Shown: positions 25,147 to 33,864 of the stretch, one piece after another
How the letters are laid out: every line of letters begins with the position of its first letter
Numbering within the stretch: the first letter of the stretch is position 1
Assembly (NCBI GenBank): GCA_002692855.1
Contig: NZMJ01000117.1
Location: 62,001 to 126,000, forward strand
DNA: 64,000 bases
From: Maricaulis sp.
Lineage (GTDB): Bacteria; Pseudomonadota; Alphaproteobacteria; Caulobacterales; Maricaulaceae
Direction: 5' to 3'
Notes under the pieces: generated by a model
Database searches by the model: none
What the model was told of the DNA's origin: nothing
The model's input: only the letters and a program-made list of their open reading frames with translations
Position numbers and translations under genes: made by a program

Positions 25147-25947
25147 TCAGCATTCGAATTTCAGGCACCGCGCCTGTACGGCGGAATAGAAGCCATACCC
25201 GGCGATCACCAGAGCGCCCCCGGCATAGAGCCAGAAGCCCAGGGGTTGCTGGCGCAGCCAGCTCAACGAGGCGGCAAGTCCCTTGACGTCCTCGGCATCC
25301 TGCGTCCAGCCGCCGACCGCCAGGAAGACACCCACCAGGATGAACAGCAAGCCGCGCCCGGCGATCGAAATCTCGATGGGCAGGATCAGCTTTCGATGCC
25401 AGCCCGACAGCGCCAGATCGTCCTGCCAGCTGTCGGTAAAAGTCCGCATGATCTGGGCAATGCCGATCGCCATCAGCGCAGCGCCAAGCGCAAACACGAC
25501 AAATCGTCCGAATGGCCGCTCCAGCAGCCACCGGGCAAGGGTCTCGGTCGTGCCGGGGCCGTCTCCACTGTTGGCGCCGAAGATGACGGCAATCGCGGCG
25601 ACACCCAGCAGGCCGTAACTCACCCCCGTCGAGAGCATGCCCAGGCGGGCGAACCGGCCGCTGGCATCGTCTCCCTTTCGGCGAACGTCGGCGATCCCCT
25701 GGATGAACCGCCAGCCTGCATAGGTCAGAAGGCCGAGCCCCATCGTGACCAGCAGGACATGCCCGCTCCAGTGCGTCTCCAGTACGCGGAAGGCATCGCC
25801 GGGGCTGTAGCCGTCATCGCCTTCCTGCGGCAGCAGCGCTGCACGCAGCATCAGTCCGGCGACCAGCCAATAGACAACGGCCCGGGCCGTCAGGCCCGCG
25901 CGAGCGGCAGTGGCATAGATCGGGGACGCAAGCAGCGTTTTGGACAC
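25147..25947 (-). CDS. DUF1206-type integral membrane protein
   Basis: The 266-aa protein has about six membrane segments arranged as three pairs (GLTARAVVYWLVAGLMLRAA, VLLVTMGLGLLTYAGWRFI, LGMLSTGVSYGLLGVAAIAV, FVVFALGAALMAIGIAQIM, ISIAGRGLLFILVGVFLAVG, FWLYAGGALVIAGYGFYSAV). The repeated G.ARG-type starts of each pair are typical of DUF1206. Function is unknown. The GTG at 25947 is chosen because the longer TTG frame to 26031 would leave only 3 bases to the divergent oxygenase ATG. Confidence 0.75.
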   Translation of the reverse strand: MSKTLLASPIYATAARAGLTARAVVYWLVAGLMLRAALLPQEGDDGYSPGDAFRVLETHWSGHVLLVTMGLGLLTYAGWRFIQGIADVRRKGDDASGRFARLGMLSTGVSYGLLGVAAIAVIFGANSGDGPGTTETLARWLLERPFGRFVVFALGAALMAIGIAQIMRTFTDSWQDDLALSGWHRKLILPIEISIAGRGLLFILVGVFLAVGGWTQDAEDVKGLAASLSWLRQQPLGFWLYAGGALVIAGYGFYSAVQARCLKFEC

Positions 25948-26034
25948 AGTGACGCAACGCCTCGTCGGCCCGCCTGTTCCCGGCCGGCCCGCCTTTTCCT
26001 TGCCGTAGAACCCCGCCGCGCCTAGCGTCAAGAA

Positions 26035-27105
26035 ATGGATGACCGGATCACACCGCGCCGGAGCGGACTTGAATCAAGACCGCTGGACGAAGCCTCGGCG
26101 CTTCCGGCCGAATACTATCAGGGTGACCACTGGGACCGGTTCGACCGCGAACACCTGCTCGCTCCCGGCTGGCAGGTCGTCGCGCCGGCCTCTGCCCTCT
26201 CCGGGTCCGGCGATCACATCGTGCGCGAACTGGGGGGCAAGCCGGTCATCATCGTTCGCAAGCCCGATGGCGCGCTCGCCGGATATTACAATATCTGCCG
26301 CCACCGCGCGGGTCCGCTGGCCCTGTGCGATGGCAAGGGCGCCAAGCGATTGCGCTGTGCCTATCACGGCTGGATCTACGATCTCGACGGCCAGTTGAAG
26401 GTCGCGCCTGAAATGCAGGGCGCCAGGGATTTCGATCACAAGAGCATCCGTCTATGGCCGATTGACGTGCGCGAATGGCAGGGGATGGTGTTCGCCCGCG
26501 CCGGGAACGGCACGGCATTCGAGGCGATGATGGGGGATATCGGCGAACGCCTGGCCCCCTATCGTCTCGGCGAGATGCGTCACCACACGTCGCGGGTCTA
26601 CGAAGTCGAGAGCAACTGGAAGGTCTATGCCGACAATTATCTTGAAGGCTATCACGTCCCGGTCCTGCACCCCGGCCTCAACGCCCTGATCGACTATCGG
26701 GACTACAGGATCGAATTGTTCGACTGGGGCTCGCTTCAGGTCTCGCCGGTCAGCGGCGAAACCGGTCCCTATGCCAAGGGCGAGGCGCTCTATGTCTACC
26801 TGTTCCCGAACACGATGCTGAACATCCTGCCCGGCCGGATGCAGACCAATCGGATCGTTGCTGACGGTGCGAACCGCTGCCGTGTCGAATTCGACTTCTA
26901 TTACGCGCCGGGCAACGAGGCACGCGCCGCCGAGGACGACGCCTTTTCCGACAGTGTCCAGGAAGAGGACCGCCTGATCTGTCAGCGCGTTCAAAAAGCA
27001 CTCGAAACCGGGGTTTACACTCCCGGCCGCTACTGCCCGGCCCAGGAGGCCGCCTTGTGGCAGTGGCACGACTATCTTCGCGGGATTTACGCGGACGCCG
27101 ACTGA
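26035..27105 (+). CDS. Rieske non-heme iron oxygenase, alpha subunit
   Basis: The 356-aa protein has a Rieske [2Fe-2S] domain with ligands Cys88-x-His90 and Cys108-x2-His111 (ICRHRAG...CAYHGW). The mononuclear iron site contains NYLEGYHVPVLHPGL (His206, His211) and a later EEDRLICQRVQ typical of choline monooxygenase/glycine-betaine oxygenase-like members. It would hydroxylate or demethylate a small substrate, possibly a quaternary amine, using a separate reductase not seen here. An APC-type transporter begins 21 bases downstream, suggesting uptake and oxidation of a shared amine or amino-acid substrate. Confidence 0.88.
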   Translation: MDDRITPRRSGLESRPLDEASALPAEYYQGDHWDRFDREHLLAPGWQVVAPASALSGSGDHIVRELGGKPVIIVRKPDGALAGYYNICRHRAGPLALCDGKGAKRLRCAYHGWIYDLDGQLKVAPEMQGARDFDHKSIRLWPIDVREWQGMVFARAGNGTAFEAMMGDIGERLAPYRLGEMRHHTSRVYEVESNWKVYADNYLEGYHVPVLHPGLNALIDYRDYRIELFDWGSLQVSPVSGETGPYAKGEALYVYLFPNTMLNILPGRMQTNRIVADGANRCRVEFDFYYAPGNEARAAEDDAFSDSVQEEDRLICQRVQKALETGVYTPGRYCPAQEAALWQWHDYLRGIYADAD

Positions 27106-27126
27106 CCTCGGCTTTGGGGGAACGAG

Positions 27127-28446
27127 ATGAGTGATACCGGGACCACCGGCGCAGCAGCGCCGTCCAAGCCGCTTGGATTCTGGGGATGCTGGTCGCTTAC
27201 GGTCGGTGTCATGATCGGTTCGGGAATCTTCCTCCTGCCGACCGTGCTGGCCCCTTACGGGCTGATGAGCTTCGGCGGCTGGCTGCTCACCGGCGGCTCG
27301 TCGATCCTCCTGGCGCTGGTTCTGGCCCGCCTTGCCGCGCGCACGACACGCACCGGCGGGCCTTATGCCTATGCCCGCGACGCCTTCGGAGACCTGCCGG
27401 GATTTTTGATCGCCTGGGGCTATTGGGCCTCGGTCTGGATCGCGACACCCACCATCGCCCTCGCCTTCGTGGGATATCTCTCGGTGTTCTTCCCGCAGCT
27501 GTCGGACAACCCGGTGGCCCAGGCCGCCATTGCATTGACGCTGTTGTGGACCCTGACCCTGGTTTCCATACGCGGTGTCAGGGAGGCAGGCCTGCTCCAG
27601 CTTGCCATGACAATCCTGAAGCTGGTTCCGCTCGCCCTCGTCATCCTTGCCGGTCTCATTGCGGGATCGCCGGACAATCTGCCCGCGGCCAATCCGCAAG
27701 GCGGGCACCCGCCGGCCGTGCTCGCCACGACCGCGCTTTTGACCATGTGGGCCTTTGCGGGGATGGAGGCCGGCGTCATTCCGGCCGGCGAGGTGCGCGA
27801 CCCGCAAAAGACCATGCCGCGCGCCATCGTCAGCGGGGTTATCACCGTCGCGCTCGTCTATATCGGCTCGACCGCCGCCGTCATGATGCTGGTGCCCGCC
27901 GATGCCCTTGCCACGTCGACATCGCCCTTCTCCGATGCCGCCCGCGTGCTGGGCACATGGGGGCCGCCACTTGTCGCGATCGGCGCGCTGATCTCGACCG
28001 CTGGCTCGTTGAACGGCAACATCTTCACCTCCGGGCAGATGCCGCTGGCGGTCGCGCTCGACCGGCTTGCACCGGCATTTCTCTCAAGACGCAACAAGGG
28101 TCATGCGCCCTATTGGTCGCTCGTACTTGCGACCTCGATCTCGTCGGTATTGCTGCTCTTGAACTTCTCGCGCGGCCTGGTGGGGGCTTTCACCTTCCTG
28201 TTGATGATGAGCACCCTGACGACGCTGATCCCGCTGCTCGTCAGCGCGCTCGCCGAGTTTCGCTACTCCTGGCGCACCGCGCGCGGCTGGGCAGCCATCG
28301 CCGTGGCCGGTGCGCTCTATTCGGTGTTCGCCATCCTCGGATCCGGCCTCGAAGTTCTGGCCTGGGGCACGGTTCTGCTTCTCGCGGGCGTTCCGGTCTT
28401 CTATCTCGGGCGGCAGAAGCCGGCAGCAGAGCCCTATTCGAGATAG
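27127..28446 (+). CDS. APC-superfamily amino acid/amine transporter (AdiC-like)
   Basis: The 439-aa protein has twelve predicted membrane segments. The first contains TVGVMIGSGIFLLP, the unwound substrate-binding motif of the APC superfamily in its arginine/agmatine antiporter-like form. WAFAGMEAGVIPAGEVRDPQKTMPRA in the sixth segment region also matches. Polyamine and agmatine genes are nearby, so agmatine, putrescine or a basic amino acid is a reasonable substrate guess. Its stop region overlaps the end of the convergent 1172-aa secreted protein gene by 13 bases. Confidence 0.85.
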   Translation: MSDTGTTGAAAPSKPLGFWGCWSLTVGVMIGSGIFLLPTVLAPYGLMSFGGWLLTGGSSILLALVLARLAARTTRTGGPYAYARDAFGDLPGFLIAWGYWASVWIATPTIALAFVGYLSVFFPQLSDNPVAQAAIALTLLWTLTLVSIRGVREAGLLQLAMTILKLVPLALVILAGLIAGSPDNLPAANPQGGHPPAVLATTALLTMWAFAGMEAGVIPAGEVRDPQKTMPRAIVSGVITVALVYIGSTAAVMMLVPADALATSTSPFSDAARVLGTWGPPLVAIGALISTAGSLNGNIFTSGQMPLAVALDRLAPAFLSRRNKGHAPYWSLVLATSISSVLLLLNFSRGLVGAFTFLLMMSTLTTLIPLLVSALAEFRYSWRTARGWAAIAVAGALYSVFAILGSGLEVLAWGTVLLLAGVPVFYLGRQKPAAEPYSR

Positions 28447-31400
28447 ATCCGGATCACGCGGCCAATCCCGACCTGAGCCTGCACATCGTCGGAACCGTAC
28501 TCGTGCCGCTGGCTGACGCCGAGATCCATGTCGATATAGGTCGCGCTCGAAGAGGGAGTCTCCAGAAGTGACCGGTCGACGCAGAACCGTCCGGTCCGCG
28601 CGTCATAGCTGCCGCGATTGCCGTAGGGCAGAGATCCCATCCCCGTGAACGCTGCCGGCGCCGGTCCGCTGTGAAGCGTTACGCAGCTTTCCTCCGCAGG
28701 CATTTCGATCATTGCGTCACCCTGATTGGTGATACCGGTCTGGTGCGCCGCCGCAAGGATGGGGATTTCCAGCGTCTCGCGTATCGTGATCGGCGTACTG
28801 CCCACCACGCCTTCGATCTCGAAAACAAGGGAATCGAGGCCCGATGCACCGTCATTCGGGCGGTAAACGAAGGCGCGCGCCACCGGGTCGTAGACCACCT
28901 GGCCTTGCGACGGTTGCACGACGATGTCGTCCGGATCGCGGTAGGACGAGGTCCCGAATTGTCCATCACCCGTCACGCCGCGCGCGGCGGTCTGGGTCCG
29001 CTCGCAGCGCACGCAATCCACCCCGTCGGGCAGGATGTTGAAGTCGATTTCGAGCGGGATGATGCGGGTTTCACTGCCCTGGGTCAGGGTCAGCTGCAGC
29101 GTTGCCTCGACGTCGCTGCGGCTGCCGATGCGAAGGAAATTCGGGGTGTCAGGATTTTGAAAGACGTGACTGACGCCGTCCGGCACGCCGGACAGGCTCG
29201 CGCCCGTATTGTAGTCGCCGAGCGCGATATTGCAGAAGCCCTGGCTGTCATCCTCGTCGAAGCAGAAAATACGCTTCAGCGGCGAGTAGAATGGCAATTC
29301 GCCCGACGGGTAGATGAAGCCCGTCGAGATGAAGGCGACGCGCGCCGTATCGCTGCTGCCGCGGCCGACCAGCTCGATCTCGGCCACTTCCCCGCCGAGG
29401 AAATCGCCGACCGGCGTGATCGTGATGGCCGGCTGCCCCGACAGATCGACCGAATAGGTGAAGTTCCCGCCATAACTGCCGGTGTTCACCCGGACCGACT
29501 GATAGTTTCCGCTTGCCGGAAGGGTCAGGGTTCGCCCGCCGGGCGTCACCATGAAGCTGGGCGGGATCGACCCGAGCGACGGCGGATCGGTCTCCAGTTC
29601 CGCGTCGATCGCCACGCTGGCGTTGCCGTAGGTAATCGTGAAGGTGAACGCACCCGACTGACTGCCGGTGAAGCGAAGATTGTAGATGCCGGTGCTGCCC
29701 GACTGCGAGAAGGTAGCCAGGGTGGCCGGTCCGCTGGTCACGGCGACGGTGAAGTCGGATGCCGAGGTCTCGATCTCGCTCTTGCCGTCGCGCAGCGCCG
29801 ACAGTTCGGCGATGGCAGGCCGGATCACGGAACCCGGCAGGAAGGATTCAGCCGCTTCAAGACCCCGGATCAGCAGGTTGATCACCAGCTTTGTGGCCGG
29901 CAGCGGTTCACGGCGAAGGGTCAGATCGACCGGCTCCGCGACATTCGTCACAAAGACCGGCGCAGTGCCAGTCATCGGTCGGTCGGCTGAGAAACCCAGC
30001 TCGGGCTCGCTGAAATCGGCATAGGTCGTGCCGTCGAGCTCCGCGGTCAGGAGCGCGGAGAAGCAGTCGTCGATGGCGATCATCACCTCGGCGCTGAACG
30101 AGTAGAGCAGGGCCGCCCCGGTCAGTACCGTCACGCCGCCCACGATCACACCGACCGAACTGCCTGCCGCGACCGCCGCCACGGCGACGCTCGCGCCCTC
30201 GGCGGCCAGAGCCAGGCCGATCAGATTGCCGATCGCGGTTTGCCGCGTCAGCGCGTCGAGCCGCGCCTGACAGCCGCTGCTGGCCGTCACGCTCGCGGCC
30301 ATCTCGGCCAGAAGCGGCGACGCCGTGGGTCCGCTGAGATTGCGCAGCAACCGTACGGCCACCGCCTGTTCGGCGGCGGGAAGTCCTTGCAGCGCTGTAC
30401 GGGTCGCCGCGACCTCCGACAAGCTTCTGTCATAGGCGGCAACGAGGTCCGTCTGACCGCGCGCCGATGCTGCGGCCCGCGCCGTCTGAAGCTCGGAGAC
30501 AATCGCATCGATCTGCGCGGTGATCTCGCCGGAAGGATCGGCAATCGCCTCATTGGCGGCCACCGGGACCGTCAACGCGTAGTCCGCGCCGTCGATCGAC
30601 ACGTTGAGCGTGGCATCACCGGAAAACCCGCCCAGATCCGGCATCAGGAAGGCCATCCGGCCATCGCTGGTGGCGGCCACATTCACCGCCGTGCCATTGA
30701 GGGTCCCGCGATAGGATTGCGCCTGCGGAAAGATGTTGTGCGCGCGGAAATCGACGAGCTGAAACGCTTGCGCAGTTGTGAAGCCGGAATTGAGTGCCAG
30801 ATAGGGTACGCCGCCGGTCGACACGGTCACGGACGCCTCCGTGCGAGCGTCGGGGAAGGCCCAGTTTCCGGACGGATCGAGCAGACGCAGCGAAACAGTG
30901 TGCACGCCGCCGGCCATTGGAAGCGTCACACTACCCGGCTGCGTATAGGTCCCGACCCGCTGCCCATCGACAAAAAGCGCCGCGCTGCCGTCGGTGCCGA
31001 GCGCGAAATTCGTGGCATCGACCGAAACCTGCACGTCGGCGCGGTCGTCGGCGGACGCGATGGTAAAGCTCTGTCCGAACGGGAAGCCCAGAACGGCGGT
31101 TCCGCCTGTAAGGGGCGTGCCGCTGTCGGTCTGTATGGCGACGCTCGTCGACCCGCGTTCGATCCCCGCAGCGTCTTCGAACAGGATCACCGCCCGGTAA
31201 AGCGCAGCGCGGCGCGGCACCACGCCGGATGGGCGCACGAACACGCCGAAGGTCGCCGTCTCGCCGGCTCCCATCGCCAGCGTCAGGCTGGGCGCGCGCG
31301 CCGTCTGACAGGTGCCGGTCGCGGGATTGGTGCGGCAGATCTCGTAGCTGACAGGCGGATTGGCGTCGCCGGACTCCGCCCGCACCGTGATATTCCCCGC

Positions 31401-31952
31401 GCCACCGACATTGGCGGTCGCCACCGCAAACACACCGACCCGGCTGGCGTCGGGCAAATGGACGAAGCCGTCATTCTGGATGGTTGCAGCCTGCGCGACG
31501 ATGTCCGGCGTCGGGCTCGACTCCTCGAAGGCCGAAAGACGGAACAGATTCACCCGGTCGCGGACGATGGCCGGCGCGGCGTTGTCGCACACAAAGCGCA
31601 ACGTGACTTCGGTCTGGTAGAAGGGGCGCTGCGGCGCGAAGGAGAAGACAAAGGATTGCGCGCCGCGGGCAGGAATATCGACCGGCGTGTTCGCCGTGCC
31701 GGTCGCGGCATTCGTCGCCGGGTCCGTCGTCTGATAGCCGAGCACCGCAGGAACGGGGGATCCGCCCTCGATGCGGCAGTTTCTCGCCGTCACTTCGCTG
31801 GCATTGATCAGTGTCGCAAACGCGGTCGCGGTCTCGTCGGACTGGACCGAACGCGACTGTGGCAGGACGGACGCGACGATGCGCGCGTCCTGGGCGTGGG
31901 CGGGCACGACGAGGCCGAGCCCCGCACATGCGGCTGCCAACCAGGTTTTCAT
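28434..31952 (-). CDS. Large secreted multidomain protein with four-Cys N-terminal domain
   Basis: The 1172-aa protein has a Sec signal (residues 1-21, A-H-A|Q). Residues 24-275 form a beta-rich domain with Cys59, Cys122, Cys206 and Cys215. It is clearly homologous to the C-terminal domain of the subtilase at 60118-63477 (SRSV...AFAT.IN, NCRI, TDP.TNA, CDN, IC.TNP.TG.C, FVR, TSVA.QT). Residues about 280-470 are Ig-like beta domains and 471-560 helical. Residues 573-628 are very hydrophobic, flanked by Cys561 and Cys630. More beta-rich, cadherin/Ig-like modules follow to the C-terminus. An AGGGA site precedes the ATG. The protein is likely exported beyond the inner membrane; its function is unknown. 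Confidence 0.85.
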   Translation of the reverse strand: MKTWLAAACAGLGLVVPAHAQDARIVASVLPQSRSVQSDETATAFATLINASEVTARNCRIEGGSPVPAVLGYQTTDPATNAATGTANTPVDIPARGAQSFVFSFAPQRPFYQTEVTLRFVCDNAAPAIVRDRVNLFRLSAFEESSPTPDIVAQAATIQNDGFVHLPDASRVGVFAVATANVGGAGNITVRAESGDANPPVSYEICRTNPATGTCQTARAPSLTLAMGAGETATFGVFVRPSGVVPRRAALYRAVILFEDAAGIERGSTSVAIQTDSGTPLTGGTAVLGFPFGQSFTIASADDRADVQVSVDATNFALGTDGSAALFVDGQRVGTYTQPGSVTLPMAGGVHTVSLRLLDPSGNWAFPDARTEASVTVSTGGVPYLALNSGFTTAQAFQLVDFRAHNIFPQAQSYRGTLNGTAVNVAATSDGRMAFLMPDLGGFSGDATLNVSIDGADYALTVPVAANEAIADPSGEITAQIDAIVSELQTARAAASARGQTDLVAAYDRSLSEVAATRTALQGLPAAEQAVAVRLLRNLSGPTASPLLAEMAASVTASSGCQARLDALTRQTAIGNLIGLALAAEGASVAVAAVAAGSSVGVIVGGVTVLTGAALLYSFSAEVMIAIDDCFSALLTAELDGTTYADFSEPELGFSADRPMTGTAPVFVTNVAEPVDLTLRREPLPATKLVINLLIRGLEAAESFLPGSVIRPAIAELSALRDGKSEIETSASDFTVAVTSGPATLATFSQSGSTGIYNLRFTGSQSGAFTFTITYGNASVAIDAELETDPPSLGSIPPSFMVTPGGRTLTLPASGNYQSVRVNTGSYGGNFTYSVDLSGQPAITITPVGDFLGGEVAEIELVGRGSSDTARVAFISTGFIYPSGELPFYSPLKRIFCFDEDDSQGFCNIALGDYNTGASLSGVPDGVSHVFQNPDTPNFLRIGSRSDVEATLQLTLTQGSETRIIPLEIDFNILPDGVDCVRCERTQTAARGVTGDGQFGTSSYRDPDDIVVQPSQGQVVYDPVARAFVYRPNDGASGLDSLVFEIEGVVGSTPITIRETLEIPILAAAHQTGITNQGDAMIEMPAEESCVTLHSGPAPAAFTGMGSLPYGNRGSYDARTGRFCVDRSLLETPSSSATYIDMDLGVSQRHEYGSDDVQAQVGIGRVIRIYLE

Positions 31953-32191
31953 GCAAACATCCCTGTCCGCTTACCCGGACAACCTTAACGATCAGAGCGG
32001 CTATCGCAACCCGGAGCCCGGCAAATTCGCGAGCGTCGCCAAGTGCTTGAGCGTTGTTCGCGTGTAGATTGTTACGCTCGGGGTATCCGTTGCCAGCGCC
32101 TGTGCAATCCGGAAATGCCGCGACGCGGTGTCGCCTTCACGGGGCGTCCGTGATACGCGCCGGGTTTGAATTCCAGCATTGAGGACGTGCC

Positions 32192-32842
32192 ATGCCCGGC
32201 TTTGATATCGCACTTCTGAGCGCCAGCTTCGTGACCTTCTTCGTTGTCATCGACCCGATCGGCGTCGCGCCGATCTTCGGGGCGCTGACCGAGGGATCGA
32301 GCGCCAAGCATCGCCGGGCGATGGCCATCAAGTCGGTCCTGATCGCGACCGGCGTCCTCTTGATGTTCGCCTATCTGGGCGAGTGGCTGCTGGATGCCAT
32401 GCATATCAGCCTTGATGCCTTCCGGGCCGCAGGCGGCGTGCTGCTTTTCATGATCGCGCTCGACATGATCTTTGAAAAGCGCACCGAGCGGCGCGAGGAA
32501 CGCGCCGAGAAAATGTCCCATGAGGACGGCACGCCTGTCGGGACCGAGGAAGACATTTCGGTCTTCCCGATGGCGATTCCGATGCTGGCCGGACCTGGCG
32601 CCATCGCGTCCATCATGCTCTTCATGTCGGGGGATGGGGGCACGGCGGGCGGTCAGCTGGCCATTCTTGCCGGCCTTGGCGGCAACCTCCTGGCCTGCCT
32701 CGTCATCTTCCTGACGGTCGGGCCTCTGATGCGCTTGATGGGCGACACCCTGGCGGCGATGATCACCCGCATCCTGGGCGTCATCCTCGCGGCCCTTGCC
32801 GCGCAATTCATCTTCGACGGGATCGCCGGCGCGCTGCTCTGA
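32192..32842 (+). CDS. MarC-family integral membrane protein
   Basis: The 216-aa protein has about six membrane segments and the MarC-family features FFVVIDPIGVAPIF near the N-terminus, AAGGVLLFMIALDMIF in the middle and FPMAIPMLAGPGAIASIMLF in the second half. The two Pro-rich motifs are pseudo-repeats. The charged central loop (EKRTERREERAEKMSHED) is cytoplasmic or periplasmic. The role of this family is unresolved despite the name; it is not a proven drug-resistance factor. It is a single gene, ended by the hairpin at 32849. Confidence 0.9.
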   Translation: MPGFDIALLSASFVTFFVVIDPIGVAPIFGALTEGSSAKHRRAMAIKSVLIATGVLLMFAYLGEWLLDAMHISLDAFRAAGGVLLFMIALDMIFEKRTERREERAEKMSHEDGTPVGTEEDISVFPMAIPMLAGPGAIASIMLFMSGDGGTAGGQLAILAGLGGNLLACLVIFLTVGPLMRLMGDTLAAMITRILGVILAALAAQFIFDGIAGALL

Positions 32843-32848
32843 CCTTTC

Positions 32849-32868
32849 CCCTCCCCTCAAGGGGAGGG
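32849..32868. terminator. Bidirectional hairpin between MarC gene and a small membrane-protein gene
   Basis: CCCTCCCC and GGGGAGGG pair around TCAA between two convergent genes. There is no strong T-run, but the placement fits a shared transcription end. Confidence 0.5.
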
Positions 32869-32876
32869 AGGGCGCC

Positions 32877-33047
32877 CTACCCCGCGACCGGCATGAAATG
32901 CGCGCCAAGATAATAGGGCCAGAGCAGCAGGCCGAGCAGGCCCTGCCAGAAGCCCAGGTCCAGATAACCGATCGAGAACAGCCAGCCGCCAAACCACAAA
33001 AGGCCAATTCCGCTGTGCTGTTCGATGGAAATCTTCTTCTCGCTCAT
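32877..33047 (-). CDS. Small membrane protein, 56 aa
   Basis: Reading from ATG at 33047 gives MSEKKISIEQHSGIGLLWFG... to a TAG at 32877-32879. GGAG lies 6 bases upstream of the start. Two hydrophobic segments, GLLWFGGWLFSIGYL and GLLGLLLWPYYLGAHF, would form a membrane hairpin. This is a typical small alphaproteobacterial inner-membrane protein of unknown role. Confidence 0.65.
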   Translation of the reverse strand: MSEKKISIEQHSGIGLLWFGGWLFSIGYLDLGFWQGLLGLLLWPYYLGAHFMPVAG

Positions 33048-33145
33048 GGGAATCTCCTCACCTGTCCGGCTGGCAGTCTAGCGCAGCGACGCAAAGCGGC
33101 GCGGGGGAAAATCCTCCGCGCCGTCCCCGCTCAACCGTCTCCGGA

Positions 33146-33685
33146 TTACCCGGCGCGCTCCAGCGTCATTTCGAGGAACACCGTCCAGTCGCCTTCGCCC
33201 GTCCGGCGCTCACCGACCTCGTGCCAGACGCCGTCTTCGACCGTCGTGGTATAGCGCGTTTCGCCCATCGGTCCGGCGTCGAACCCCCACTGGAAGCTGT
33301 TCTCGCCCAGCTCGATTTCGGTTTCGACGGTATGCCCCTGCATGACCACCGACCGGATGTGATAGCTGCCATCGCGGTCCGCCCACATCAGCGCAAAGGC
33401 ATCATGGACCTGGCGTTCCGGCTGGCCCTCGCCGAAGGAGGCATAGCCTGCGCCCTGCATCGACACGGCGTGACCTCCGGCGCGGGAAGTGATGATCTCG
33501 TGCACCCGGAATTCACTGCGCCGGCCATCCGGCCCCGCAGCCCATCCCGTACCGTCCCATTCCCCGATCAGGTAGTGCAGCGCCTCGGCGGGCGGCTCGG
33601 CCGGCTGCTGCGCCCACGCCGATCCGGAGAGGGCCAGCGCACCGGCAGCCCCCGCAATCATCGTCTTCATCGTGCGTGTCATCAT
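33146..33685 (-). CDS. Secreted DUF1579-like beta-barrel protein
   Basis: The 179-aa protein starts at 33685 (MMTRTMKTMIAGAAGALAL), preceded by GGGAG. A longer frame to 33742 has no ribosome site and puts residues ahead of the signal. A Sec signal ends S-A-W-A|Q, then LHYLIGEWDGTGWAAGPDG, the start of the calycin-like DUF1579 fold, continuing with strands such as SYHIRSVVMQGHTVETEIEL. It is probably a small periplasmic lipid- or ligand-binding barrel. No partner gene is evident. Confidence 0.7.
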   Translation of the reverse strand: MMTRTMKTMIAGAAGALALSGSAWAQQPAEPPAEALHYLIGEWDGTGWAAGPDGRRSEFRVHEIITSRAGGHAVSMQGAGYASFGEGQPERQVHDAFALMWADRDGSYHIRSVVMQGHTVETEIELGENSFQWGFDAGPMGETRYTTTVEDGVWHEVGERRTGEGDWTVFLEMTLERAG

Positions 33686-33815
33686 GCTTCTCCCGTTTCC
33701 CGGCCAGCGATCACCGCTCGCCTCAAGACAGTTACACTTCATAACATAAAGTTCTTTCGCACGAGAGAGATTGAATGCCTTCCCGTCCCTCGTCTCCGGG
33801 GAAGCACATGCGAAA

Positions 33816-33839
33816 AGGGCGGCCCCTTCGGGCCGCCCT
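33816..33839 (-). terminator. Factor-independent terminator of the DJ-1/PfpI gene
   Basis: A 10-bp stem of AGGGCGGCCC type closes around a 4-base loop. On the minus strand it runs into TTTTC, just after the DJ-1/PfpI stop. Confidence 0.8.
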
Positions 33840-33864
33840 GCCGGTGTCCGATCAGTATGCCGGG

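Noticed and set aside
25948..26031. TTG start at 26031 for the DUF1206 protein
   Set aside because: It would leave 3 bases to the divergent oxygenase start and add a non-membrane, Pro/Arg-rich extension; the GTG at 25947 is more plausible.
30240..31988. 582-codon plus-strand frame inside the 1172-aa protein gene
   Set aside because: Shadow frame; the minus-strand reading has a signal peptide, ribosome site and a domain shared with another protein, while this one has none.
32072..33007. 311-codon minus-strand frame opposite the MarC gene
   Set aside because: Shadow of MarC; the real minus-strand gene in the area is the 56-aa frame at 32877-33047, in a different frame.
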